This document shows, piece after piece, positions 20,830 to 31,893 of a stretch of 35,386 bases of DNA. The notes under the pieces are model-generated. The model had not been told where the DNA came from and made no database searches. It saw only the letters and a list, made by a program, of their open reading frames with translations. Position numbers and translations under genes: made by a program. Each line of letters starts with the position of its first letter. Within the stretch, counting starts at the first letter, position 1. The stretch is from Gnetum montanum (lineage: Eukaryota > Streptophyta > Gnetopsida > Gnetales > Gnetaceae). The DNA lies in assembly GCA_015680685.1 (NCBI GenBank), contig MNCI01015746.1:6516-41901 (forward strand), in the 5' to 3' direction.

Positions 20830-21470
20830 AACGATGGACTTTATCAGGTCATTTAACCATCAAATCCACAAGGGACTTCATGTGATCATGAGATAGAACC
20901 CATTCCATCTTCTCTCTTCATCCATTAATGTTATCCATAATTCTACCTCACTATCACTTTTCCATGTTTTGCTCAATGTCTTGGTTTGATATGTTAAAAT
21001 TCTTAGGTAGATTCTTTCAAATTTGGCTCTTAACTTTTCATATCCATTAATCAACTATGGGGCCCATGGACTCCTTAGTTTGAGGATATGCAAGGGCAAA
21101 AAGGACATGAACCTACTATGGGGAGGACCCCCTTGCATATCTCTTGGTTGGGCTTGTTAAGTACCTTATCCTTAGACATTTTGATGATCAAATCTTTTGT
21201 GCACCCCATTGGTTGCATCCAACTATGCACTTCTTAAGGCATTTCTCCATCATAATTTCATTCTCCAATCAAATTCTCCAATTTTACAAATTTTCAAGCC
21301 CTCTTCTAGCATTTCATCATGTTCATAGCTTTTCTAGCTCTCTATAGACCCCAATTTCATAAGAAAAATCCTTCTATTTTTTGAACTTTTCAACTGAAAA
21401 TTTTCTAGAACACCTTCATTGACGGGACCCAGTATACGCATCCCATTTGTTGATGAAACCCCATCAACTC
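20830..21470 (-). pseudogene. Unidentified coding-like stretch on the minus strand
   Basis: A minus-strand frame stays open for long runs over more than 200 codons with only about ten stops, several of them TAG or TGA. Readable pieces from the upstream end are VDGVSSTNGMRILGPVNEGV, LEEGLKICKIGEFDWRMKL, KLRAKFERIYLRILTYQTKT and SKTWKSDSEVELWITLMDEE. It is charged and helix-prone in places. It is not recognised as any domain. It could be a gag, an additional ORF of a retroelement or chance; confidence is low. Confidence 0.25.
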
Positions 21471-23253
21471 AAGGCAAAAATAATCTATATATATATGTGG
21501 CAATACTTTGAAAATTTTTCACATTTGAATCAAATAAGTAGGAAGTTTTTCAACTTTTCAGAGCCCAAAACATTCCAAGAGCCATAACGTCTTAACCATT
21601 TGTTTGATTCACTTTGTTCTTTGATCTTGTAGCTACCGAAGTTAAGGTCTTTATCGTGGGGGCAAGAAACCTTAAGTTTTTTATAGAAAAGTTTTTGAAT
21701 TTTTTTTTAATTCCTACAAAGGTTTAACTATGAAACTAACATCAAAACATCAGTTTATGAAAGTTAAACACTTCCAACAAGCTTTGGTGACATTTTAAAT
21801 GAAATAACATTAAAATAATAATAAAATAATGAATCTTCCATGGTCAAAACTTAGCCTAAGTATAACTACCCAACGAGATAAAGTATTTAAAGGTGATAAG
21901 TTACACATTATATGCTAATCCTAAATTATGTTTTGACCATAGATGACACCTAAAGGAAAGCACACATAGGAAGGAGGACTATTCCAACAAAAGGACAAAT
22001 GGCCACTAACTGAAAAAGTCCAAGAACAGCCCCATGAGCAAGTAGAAATCCATGCAATCGAACCTCTTCAAGGGGATCTCAAAGTGGAATTTGTTTGACA
22101 AACTCTCAAAGAAGTAGCTACAACAAAATAGTCTCATCGAGATGAGGCTCTCATAATCCAAGTTAATGGGATTCATATTAAGCACATGGCCATAAGACCT
22201 AGGTTTTTGGTCTTTCACTCATCCCCCTATGCTCTCATAAACCAAGTTAATGAGCTTCATCTTAAGCTATAGGTAATGACCATGTATAACATATTAACTT
22301 CATATTGACACTTGACTGAAAGTGATGCCTAAAATTTAGCTATGGTAATGTAAAGAATTTTGTATGCCATTATTCAAAATTTCTATATTTAAATGTAATG
22401 ATTTAGAGTAATATAATTTTAAGACCCTCCAATGTTGCCATTCAGAGTAATGTAAAGAATTTTGTATGCTCACCACCTACAATGCTATCAATCACCACCT
22501 TCAGTGATACCATTTAGATCCTGGAATGGGTCATCCATCAGTAGATAGAAAAATTGAAATTTTTTTGCTAACCAACGAAAATTTTGAAATTCCCATCAAC
22601 TAATAGAAAAAGTTCCAAAAAAAAAAAACTTTGCACCCATAATTATTAGGTTAAATAGAAAATGTGCTCATTTATTTACAAAAATTCAAATTGGTGCTAT
22701 GGTAACAAGAGAAATAAAAACTTGATTATTAATGCACTTGTTCTAGAGTAGAATTGGGATGGGTGACTGCTCAGGAAGTTTTGTTTCTTGTGCCAAAGTA
22801 CTTAGACTACATAAGCCATAACTTTTGATTTTGGAAACCTTTTTCTACAAACGAAAAGTTGTGTCCTATAGATTTCGATCTTTCTAACCTAATGGTAAAG
22901 TCAAATCTAGCGCAAGAAATCCCATAAATTCGATTTTACTCCTTGCCTAATATAGTGCCTTGAGATCCTCAAAAATTTAATTTTAGCATCACTCAAGCAT
23001 ATAATGTCCATTTTCAACATATGAATAGTCATTTCTAACATTTTGCACTCTTCTAAACTCAATAGTGATGTTTAATTTATCATCTAGGCATCCTATAATT
23101 CAATAATATTATAAATTTAACCTTTTAGGATTTAAGATTTAGTGCATAACCCTTGTAGATAGTCTTAAGTTCACTATGGCATGTCATTAGTTACACTACC
23201 AGAGTCAGTGTTCTCAAGGGAGGCTAGAAAGGTCATCAAAATAATATAGTTAA
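21471..23253. other. AT-rich region without a recognised gene
   Basis: No domain seen on either strand. It contains an exact 23-bp direct repeat (22345 and 22447) and an A-homopolymer near 22617-22629. Confidence 0.4.
22345..22469 (+). repeat. Exact 23-bp direct repeat, 102 bp apart
   Basis: Positions 22345-22367 and 22447-22469 are identical and contain the word TGTAAAGAATTTTGTATGC. The intervening DNA is not repeated again. It may be two units of a longer decayed tandem array or the footprint of a local duplication. Confidence 0.7.
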
Positions 23254-23425
23254 ATATTACTAAAAATCAGGTAATGTAATTATATATTACTAAAATCAGT
23301 TATTATAGTTACATATTAATAAAATTAGATAATATAATTATAAAAATAGATAATATAATTATAAAAATAGATAATATAATTATAAAAATAGATAATATAA
23401 TTATAAAAATAGATAATATAATTAT
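23254..23425 (+). repeat. AT-rich tandem repeat: three 29-30 bp units, then four identical 21-bp units
   Basis: Three diverged units of 29-30 bp (23254-23283, 23284-23312, 23313-23341; core ATATTACTAAAAT..GGTAATGTAATTAT) are followed by four units of exactly 21 bp starting at 23342, 23363, 23384 and 23405. The 21-bp unit corresponds to the older unit without its first 8 bases. This suggests a deletion followed by recent homogenisation. Confidence 0.85.
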
Positions 23426-23645
23426 TTAGTTGATGTGGTTGATTATTAATGATCAATTGATGTATTAGTTGGAAAATTAGCTAAAGAAATAGAACAATCT
23501 TCAACTGTCAAGAAAAGGATATAATAATCCATCCTTCAATCAAAACATAGGGAAAAAACAATATGGGGACTCAAAATCTTGTTTCAACAAGGAGTATGAT
23601 ACTCATGAAGAGAAATGATCTAGATTAGAATCCAAGAATGAGAAT

Positions 23646-24645
23646 GAAAGTTGCAACATACAACATACTTGTAAGATCACTAGTAAGTGAGAAAAAATAT
23701 CTGCTATTTCCATCATGGGCCTTGGATTGAAATGAATATCAATATCTATGCATCTTAGTAGAATTATAATATTTGGATGTTGATGTCTTGTGCTTATAAG
23801 AAGTCTTACCATGGGAATTTCTATATCAATTCCAACCAGATTTGGAAAATATGGGATATAAAGTTATTTACAACTAAAAAGGTTCTTATGGAAGTTCTTC
23901 TTTTAAGCCATATAGATTAGCCTACTGTAGAAATTACAACATGGATGGTTGTGTGATCTTTTATAAAGAATCTAAGTTTGAATTGGTACAAATATTTGAA
24001 TGGAGTTTAGACAATATGATTTTTGAAATTCCAGAACTTCAAGTAATGGACAAGAAAGAACAATTAAGATTTCAAAAAAATCAAATAGCCTTGGAAGTAA
24101 TTCTAAAAGTTCATCTATCAAGAAGATGTATATGCATATTTAACACATTTGATTGTCAAACCAACATGTTTAGATGTTAGACTTTGTCAAGGAGCATACT
24201 TGATTAAGAAAATAGAAGAAAGTTTGAAGAAGAATTTATTCCTAAGTTGTACTGATCCAGTTCCATTTATTCTTTATGGAGACTTCAATGTAAAAGTTGG
24301 AAGTAGTGTTTATCAATTCTTAAAATATGGATCTGTAAAGAAATCTTTGGAAGGTGAACTTGACTTGAAGAAGATGTTTCCATCAATTTAGCATGAAATT
24401 CCATTAGCCAATAAATATTCTACTTATTTTGTATCTTCAATAGATAAATAAAATTCAAGAATTCAAGAATAGATGATGTTGATGGATAGCACTCATCAAG
24501 AACCATAGTTTACAAATTACTCTACAATGATTAATGAGGATGGATCAACAACATACTTCATTAAGACTTTGGAGTATATTTGGTATAATGTTCAATTCTT
24601 TTAAGTCACCAAGTTAGTAGAGTTAATTTCTAAAGAAGAAGTTGA
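23646..24645 (+). pseudogene. CCR4-type deadenylase (CNOT6-like) pseudogene, intronless
   Basis: CCR4 is the exonuclease subunit of the CCR4-NOT complex that shortens mRNA poly(A) tails; its catalytic part is an endonuclease/exonuclease/phosphatase domain. The domain is readable in order: KVATYNILV (from 23646), FPSWALD, DVDVLCL-stop-EVLPWEF (family CLQEV, Q lost to TAA), YQFQPDLENMGYKVIYN, DGCVIFYKESKFELV (from 23944), THLIVKPTCLDVRLCQGAY (about 24144-24200), PFILYGDFNVKVGSSVYQFL (about 24263-24322), and DSTHQEP-stop-FTNYSTMI with IKTLEYIWYNVQFF (about 24485-24602). One frameshift falls near 24140; otherwise the frame is continuous for about 1 kb with a few stops. Known plant CCR4 genes have introns, so a retroposed copy is likely. 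The final 'SSDHI' motif was not found. No poly(A) tail or target-site duplication was seen. Confidence 0.8.
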
Positions 24646-24663
24646 TAAGAATCAAGATCAAGC

Positions 24664-24725
24664 NTTTAACACATTTGATTGTCAAACCAACATGTTTAGA
24701 TGTTAGACTTTGTCAAGGAGCATAN
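24664..24725 (+). repeat. 60-bp exact duplication bounded by N on both sides
   Basis: Positions 24665-24724 repeat 24139-24198 without a single difference, and single N characters stand at 24664 and 24725. It breaks the C-terminal part of the CCR4 pseudogene. This pattern suggests an assembly or gap-filling join rather than a natural duplication. Confidence 0.85.
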
Positions 24726-25179
24726 GAATTACAATTACTCACATCAATTCATAAGGTTGATCAAGATCAAGAAGTATATTACTCTTGCTTTTATTTGATT
24801 GATCGTATTATTTTATTTCATAGTGCAATTTAGATTTCAATTAGATAAGTAAAATATCTATGATAATAAAAATTGTGGATAAAGAATTTTCCTTGCCTTC
24901 ACTTGGGTAACCAAATCCAAGTTACACTTTGTATGATCCTGGTTAGGATTGGTGATTAGTAATTGATAAATATTTATTTTATCTTTTGTCCTTATTATAG
25001 AAAATGAAGTAAGTATTAAGAAAGTAATATTTAATTTTCCATATATTTTTCTCACATATATCTTACTTATTATAAACAGCAAGAAACAATTTCATGTTCA
25101 AAGGAGAAATCAAATTATTGAAGCACAAGATCCTGAAAGAAAGCATTGGAGCTGGAAAAATATAGAGAACATGGACTTG
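24726..25179. other. AT-rich spacer, no gene recognised
   Basis: No domain and no repeat of note between the N-bounded duplication and the LTR-like sequence. Confidence 0.4.
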
Positions 25180-25816
25180 TTTCAGGACAAAAAAAGCCTA
25201 AGGGAGTAGATTAACACATTTCCATTCCCAAATGGTGATGTTGACCAATGTAGATGGTGTGTCTTCATAACAAGTGTTATTGTTTTCTTAATAATACCCA
25301 AAAGGGTAGTTGTCTTTAAGACCCAAAAGGGCATGTTGTAATAATATACATGTCTCTTAAGGTAATCTTTGGGGGTTTGGCCTAAGGCATTTATACTAAG
25401 AGTTATAGGTTGTGCCAGCATGGAATGGTAGAGCTGGTACAGGCAAGTCATGAGATGGCAAAGCCAGTATAGGCAAGTCATAGGAAGCTAGGTGAAGCGG
25501 GATAGGAAGTAGATTGGCCATCCCTTCTAGCTAGGTTATAGGCCTAACCATGGTGGCAATTCCATATTACTTCTAAGGGATACATTTCAGAGGAATAAAA
25601 CCCCAAGGAACACTCTCAAAGCATGATCCAGTTGTGCTATTCCATATTAATAAAGCATTATTTTCTTTCTCTTTCTACATTTTTCCTATTATTTCCTTTA
25701 TACATAATTTCAAATATTACTTATATTTTGCATTTGGTGTATTTTCTTTGTATGCATAATGTCTAATATATAATATATTTGATGTTTTCCATGACATCTA
25801 AGGACGGGATGTCACA
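25180..25816 (+). repeat. Probable solo LTR or 5' LTR of another retroelement
   Basis: The right end, CTAAGGACGGGATGTCACA, is the typical terminus of many plant gypsy LTRs. A TATA-like TTTATACTAAG (about 25389) and an AATAAAGCATT polyadenylation-like signal (about 25650) are correctly ordered. Internal direct repeats are ACCCAAAAGGG (twice, 25300-25335) and GGCAAGTCAT (twice, 25440-25475). A purine-rich AAGGGAG at 25199-25205 might be a polypurine tract marking the left edge. The bases after 25816 (TAGGATCA) weakly resemble an initiator tRNA-Met binding site (TGGTATCA). No gag or pol follows, so a solo LTR is possible. Confidence 0.55.
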
Positions 25817-28189
25817 ATAGGATCATTTTTAGTGGTTTCCCCATAGGTTACACTAGTAGGTGATGTAGTGATATTAATGCTAGCCTCAATGATGCTAATA
25901 CTAGCATTAGCATTCTCGCATGTAATGCCAATGATGCAAGTGTTAGAACTAGCCTCATGGACTATCGATAATGCTCAAATGACCATGGAGCACATACATG
26001 ATGTAGTTGATACAAATGTTAATACTTGAGATTTCTTAAAACTTGAAAACGTGTTCTTGGGTCTTAATAAACCCTAGAATTAATTCTAAAAACTAGTATA
26101 TATAGGGTTAGGATTTTCCAAAAACATCTAGAGTTCAAATTTTTTCACTTAAAGTTTACTTTTGATAACTCAAAGTATGTGCCATGGGCAAGTGAGACGA
26201 GTGACATAGGTTGGTACTAATGCTAGCATGAGCATCATCTACATTAGTACATCTCAATTCTTTGCACTCTAGATTATAGATTTGATGTCCTAGGGATTTC
26301 TATTGATGCTTGAATTGATGTTGAACATCATCAAGATGATGTCAAGTAGGAATTGGAGGTTACATGATGTTCAAAGTATCATCTAGAGTTGAGCTTTTCC
26401 ATGATGCTAAATAAGTAATAATGTTAGCATTACCTAAGCACCATGAAGTCAAAACATGTTTCTTTGTGCCTCCAAGGATGTCTAGGATCATGAAGACTAA
26501 GATCCGTTACCTTAGAAATAATTCACATTATTCATGGGAGGCTTAATAGAGGTAAAATTAATGTCACAAGAGAAGGTTTTGCATGATAATGCAATCTAGC
26601 CACATTTGGCTTCTAAAAGCTGTTAGAAATACTAAAACTAATCTCTATTTCTTAGAAAATGATTAGGAACACCTTCTAGGGGTATTTGAATGTCCTAAAT
26701 ACTACTAAACCTAATGATTTTGAGAGAATTTATGCACAATCTAAGGGGATGTGACAATATCAAAATCACACTTGGCTAGTTTGCTAAAGTAGTAAACAAA
26801 GTGGCCATAAAATTGCCCCCTCCTGATCAATGTTGGTAAGATGTTGTAGGATCCATCAAGAAGAGAATGAATGATGATTTAATGATGTACCTACAAAGAG
26901 AGAGATGGAGAAAAGAAGCATAATAAGCAAAGAATGTTAGGATATCATTGATGCATCAATAATGAGGATGGTGTTGTAATGCAGAGAGGGAGCATGACTA
27001 AATCCTACCAAAAAGATTACTAAATGGATACCATTAAAGAGTATAGTGATTACTAGTAGCCATGCATAACATCATTACAAGAGGAGGCAATAATTCCATT
27101 ACCTAGGCCTGCAACTAAGTAAGATAGCTATGTTATGGACGTTGCCTATCCCGCTCAACCATCACAAAAATTGAATATAAATTGATACACTCATAGGTAG
27201 ATAGAGATAGGATCACCTTCATTATCTACAAGCACAAAAAAATCTAGGAAATTCAAATTTCCATTACCACCATTGTAATGCATTACCATTGAGGGAAGAT
27301 ATACTTCCAGGATCAAAGGCTACCAACATAATATCATCTATAGTTATGGATTGGTTAAGATCGACTCCAAGTGACAAGAAGCTACATTCAAGCATGGTCC
27401 TAGAATTGATCCTACTTCTCCTAATTATATTTTCTATGGAAATGATCAGCTCAACCAAGAGGAAAAATTTAATGGCAGAAGCAACCATCCATTTAGGATG
27501 CATCACAATACCACCATAATAATTAACAATTACCATACTCTAGTATCAACTAGCTAAATTCCATTATTATGTACTTGATATTCTTATGGCTCTTGATGGC
27601 ATCCATCATGTCTACATCATGGTTCATCCATCCAATGTTCTAGAGCATTACATCAATGGCAATAAGAACATTCACAAGCATGAAATTCAATGCAAGAAAC
27701 CCTATCATGCCAACAACTACTACTATCACACCAACATTCAAGGAAACACTATACTAAATGCCAAAAATATAGTTTTCATTTAGTAAACATTGACATTAAT
27801 GGAAGGCTTTTATTGGAGACAAAATCAAATAATTTAGGATGATCTAATAAAACATCTCTTCCTAAACTTCTACAACATGGTAGAACCTACATAATCATAA
27901 TTAAGAATAACATAATGCATCAAAAGGTTGAACTTTAGCCATTATGAAGAGATTTCTAATATCATTCTTTGGTGTCACTCTGTTTGCTACATTACATGTT
28001 GAATTAGACAAACTAGCCTGTAAGCAACAACAAAATTAGAAAATATGAGATCAAAAAAATATTATAATACAAGAGTTGTGCTTCATCTTACCTATATCAT
28101 CTTACATGTCACAAGAATTCTAAATTACTATTGGATCCTATAGTACATGAAGTAGATGATTCAGCTTCATTTTCAAATTGAATATTTAC
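25817..28189. other. Unassigned region with scattered GCTAGCATT-like words
   Basis: No protein domain was recognised on either strand. Around 25860-26010 and 26215-26440 short words such as ATGCTAGC, GATGCTAATACTAGC and GTTAGCATTACC recur without a fixed period. Short open frames at 27264-27783 show no family features and are treated as chance. Confidence 0.35.
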
Positions 28190-29022
28190 AAACTATATTT
28201 GAATGGGTTCTTCCATGTAACACTTGATATTGGATCCCTGATATTGGGGCACAAGCTTCGATGTCAGATATTCAATATCACTCCACACATGTCTGCCTAT
28301 AAATAAGACACTTAGGTGCACAGTTGAAGAACTTTTCATTCCAACCTTAGATAGACTCTTGTAGTTTTTTTNTTGGTAGCTTAGCCATAGAGAGTGAATG
28401 CTTGTAGTGTTATGCTGAGTAGTTTTCTAGATTCTTTATTCGAGTGAAGTGTGCTTGGGCATAGTTCATGATGGAAATAAAGATTGAGATTGCTTTTCAT
28501 CATTGTAGCATCCACTTAGCTTGATTTTTTACTTAGCATAATTCTTACTATTTTCCTAGTTTAGTCAGTTACATTTCTAATTTCTTTGTTCATTAGTAAA
28601 ATAGAATGAGTGTGACTAGTTTTAAGCATTTAAGTGTGATTGTTTGATAACCTAGTGGTGGTTTCACTTGATTTACTTAGTGGTGAACTCACCTGGTAAT
28701 CCTAGTAACAGTTACATGAGCCCAAGGCATGTACGGCAAGCAAAGAATAAGTACTCATTAGTTTATGCTAGAGTAGATTGTTTTTAGTTTTCCTTAGACT
28801 TAGCACCATTTTCACATTTTGCCATTGTAGCTAGGAGATACGGCCAACACATCACTTATCATACGTCTCACTAAGAGCTAAACCATACACATAGATTATA
28901 CTAGCTCCATGTGGGAAGACATTGATCTCAAACTTGAACTAATTACTAACATACTCACATTTCCTTATCCATGAATTACAAGCAAGCTATGCATGAACAC
29001 TCATATCTTATATGGTTGGGTG
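28190..29022 (+). repeat. LTR (5') of gypsy element 3
   Basis: The right edge is set by the primer-binding site at 29024. A TATA box is at 28298. Shared words with the element 2 LTR include CTATAAAT, CTTGTAGTTTTT, GGTAATCCTAGTAA and ATATGGTTGGGTGT. The left edge is uncertain; TGTAACACTTGATATTGGAT near 28217 is one candidate start. A single N lies in a T-run at 28372. Confidence 0.55.
28298..28305 (+). promoter_or_regulatory. LTR TATA box of element 3
   Basis: TATAAATA within CTGCCTATAAATAAGAC, in the same relative position as in the element 2 LTR (upstream of CTTGTAGTTTTT). Confidence 0.55.
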
Positions 29023-29023
29023 T

Positions 29024-29040
29024 TGGCATTGTTGTTGAGG
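29024..29040 (+). other. Decayed tRNA-Asp primer-binding site of element 3
   Basis: TGGCATTGTTGTTGAGG aligns without gaps to TGGCGCCGTTGCCGGGG. Eleven of 17 positions match and all six differences are C-to-T or G-to-A transitions. The gag ATG follows at 29158. Confidence 0.7.
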
Positions 29041-29157
29041 ACAAGTTAATGTATGCTTAGTAATTGATTTCGCAAATTTCATTGTACTTAAAACATCAAG
29101 TCAAACTTTATAATTCTAAGAAAATCATAGTTAAAACAAGCATCTTAAAATTACAAT

Positions 29158-31310
29158 ATGGCTTCAAACAAGAATGCAACATTACCTACCAAGGAACTAT
29201 AGAGAAGTAGTGATAGAATCAAAGAAGAAGAAGATTAGAGTATGTTGATGCAGAGAAGGATCACATATGCTCATCATGGTCCTTACTATCCCAATTTAAC
29301 ATTCATCAAGATAGCCAATTAAGGTGGAGGAATCTTCAAGAAAACATTTTTCTACCATCAAAACATTTAGCATCCCTTATGCTCCAAACTAATCTCAAAG
29401 TGAAGCAATTGGAGGATATCATAAAACCAAATACTTGACCCAACCATATGAACCTACAGATGAGTAGTTAAGAAAGGGTCATGCCATGAAAGCAATACAT
29501 CAACAAGATAAAGAAAAGATAGTCGATTCTACTGTTATCTTGGAGGAGCTTGATGGAGGCATGTTAATCGATGAACAACTCCACCACAATCATGAGTTTG
29601 AGTCACAAACATCTATAATTCAATTAGATGAACCTGTTAGGAATAAATGACACTCCAAATTAGCAAAGAATCTTAGACAAGAAGCAAAAGACTTAAGGTA
29701 CAAGTAGGACTCAAGGCCAAGAGTTCTTGTTAGATCCCATAAAGATGAATATCAAAGTCATCATAGGAGGAAAAGTAAGAATAGTTCTGCTATTACCTCA
29801 TCTGCATCTTCATGATCATTAGAAGACTTTAATAGAAGGAGGAAAAGGTACAAGGACCATGATAGGGAAGAGAGGAGAGCTCATGATTATCATAACCATC
29901 ATGACCATGATTTGGAGCATTCTGATTTAGAAGATGAAGAATATGAGTAGCGCAAATGAAGGGATCATAGAAATCATGAAAGGGATGAGCATAGAAGGGG
30001 GTACTACTACAATAGTGCACACAAAGCCAATCAAGATGATGAACCCTTGATATCAACTCATAGCATGATTAACATCCAGGAAGTTGTTCACATCCCAACT
30101 AGGCACATGAGGCTATGCTAAATCAAATGATTATAATGCTAATCCAAAACATCACCTTCAATATTTCAATGATGCCTATGCCCTACAAAATATAGAAAGT
30201 GACTAGCAAAAGTTAAAGCTATTTTATAGAACACTTGTGAAGGAGGTAGAGAGTTGGTACAAGTCACTAGAACCTAAATCAATTAGATGTTGAAGTACCA
30301 TGCTAGAAATTTTTAATGATAAATATTAAACTTATTTGTGAGTGTCTAACTTAAGAAAATAGATCCAAGGATAGAAGAAAGGGACTCATGAGACCCTTGA
30401 TGCCACAATGAGCAAATCTATTGACTATTGCATAGATGCCCAAGCCATGGATTTTCACTAATGGAATAGCTCAGGCATATTGTAGATGGGTTGCAGAGAA
30501 AAACTAAAAAGACTCTTGGAGCTTATGCTGAAGCTAGATCATTGGAACTAACTATCCATTGCATGAAAAGATTACTTGAACAAGTTATAAAGGAGGAAGG
30601 AGAACTTAAGAAGAGAGAGTCAGCTAAAGAATATAATAGAGACTCATCAATTACGAAGAAATATGTGCATGTATGTGAAAAGTAAAAGGAAGAAAACATG
30701 AAAGATGTTATTCAGAAAAAGACTCTACCTATTCAAATAGAGAAAGTTTGGGATTCAATGGATGAGAAGTTTGCTACAACCCTAAAGATGATGAAAGAAA
30801 AGGTTGAACAAGCACTTAACAATGGTAGGGAAAGGAAGAAGAAAAAGAGTTAATGGATGACAAAGATATAAGCACAAAGGAAAATTTTCTACTATTGAAA
30901 GGTACATTGACTCTAGTTTAGAGGAGAAGGAAATATGCAATGTGTGCCAGCATGAACATCCTAAGAGATTTTGTCTTGTTATGGCCCACTTGGAAGAATC
31001 TAGGGTATATGTACTCAATTCAATCTTCATGAAAAATCAAATGCCCAAAAGACTACCTTATCCTCAAGGTAATGTTAGGCAGACTTATTACCCAATTGAA
31101 GAGTCTCGTCAACCACAGGAGCAATATTAGTAGCAATGGCAGCAACCGCTGACATTGGCAATGCCACCGCCAAAGCAACAATATTTGTATAGACAACTAG
31201 ATCCATATGGATATTTTGTCCAATGTCCAGTATCACCTAGTAATGCAACTACTTAGACCTCATAGTACTATCTGGTAGAATATCATAGATTGATGCTACC
31301 AAGGATAAAC
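29158..31310 (+). pseudogene. Gag polyprotein remnant of gypsy element 3
   Basis: The start chosen is the ATG at 29158 (MASNKNATLPTKEL). The product is homologous to the gag of element 2. Shared segments include ENIFLPSKHLASLMLQTNL, an Asp/His/Arg-rich tract (about 29830-30030; HDHDLEHSDLEDEEYE), NIQEVVHIPTRHMR, YFNDAYALQNIES and KLKLFYRTLVKEVESWYKSL (about 30210-30270), then MLEIFNDKY. An alpha-helical charged part (about 30490-30820; LELTIHCMKRLLEQVIKEEG) precedes a zinc-knuckle-like CNVCQHEHPKRFC (about 30937-30975). A glutamine/proline-rich tail follows. There are many stops and frameshifts. No protease or reverse transcriptase of this element follows before the copia-like fragment. Confidence 0.75.
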
Positions 31311-31570
31311 CTAAACTCATATGTGCATTCACAGATAGCTAGTCATTCTAATCAACACCTAAATCCTCTACCACTAGTGCCACCTCCTGTTATGTAAGGG
31401 AAAATGCTATCAAAACCATAGCAAAGGATAGCTACAAGAGTAGTAAACATACCAGTAGAGGATCCCACCAACAACACTAAGGGCTAGTTGTTCCTCACCA
31501 ATCATAGTATGGATACCAACTACTTTCACATGACTACTTTTTTAGATGCTTAATAATGGCTACTCCAAAC

Positions 31571-31893
31571 ATGATTCCATTTAAATATACTCTCTTAATT
31601 TGTAAGCTTAGTAATAGCCTTGGAAAAATAAAAGTTGGAGATTGTAAATACATTGATATAGAAGGGATTAAAGATTGTGTTATTAAATTACCTAATTATA
31701 AAGTAATTATTATTGCTTAAGTATATTATGTTCCCAATATTTCTAATCACTTACTTTTAGTAGGAAAAATGTTTAAAATAGGGATAAAAGTAGAGTTCAA
31801 AATTGACATGTGCATCATAACCAAGCCAAATGAAGTAGTCATCATCAAAGTAAAGACTTTCAACAACAACAGTTACTATTTTGACTATGCATA
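31571..31893 (+). pseudogene. Ty1/copia fragment: protease-to-pre-integrase region
   Basis: One frame interrupted by a single TAA reads SNSLGKIKVGDCKYIDIEGI, then KDCVIKLPNYKVIII, then VYYVPNISNHLLLVGKMF and KIGIKVEF. This matches the copia segment 'V.VGDG..I.I.G.G.......L..V.YVP.L..NLLSVGKM...G..V.F', which lies between protease and integrase. The protease active site is not recognisable upstream. No integrase core follows; the frame runs on to about 32071 into unrelated sequence. It abuts the gag of element 3 and probably marks a nested insertion or recombination. Confidence 0.7.

Noticed and set aside
21449-21468. Hairpin GTTGATG-AAACCC-CATCAAC
   Set aside because: Seven-base arms are expected by chance in a window of this size; no terminator or LTR context supports it.
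19761-23253. 3' LTR of element 2
   Set aside because: I compared the start, hairpin, TATA region and end of the 12709-13580 LTR by eye against this stretch and the rest of the window and found no copy.
23254-23425. CRISPR-like array
   Set aside because: Units are contiguous with no unique spacers, and the host context is a plant genome.
27264-27783. Open frames of 65-90 codons on both strands
   Set aside because: No family motif, no conserved neighbours and opposite frames open over the same bases; treated as chance.
28372-28372. N in a T-run as a third assembly join
   Set aside because: There is no duplication beside it; it is more likely an uncertain homopolymer call.
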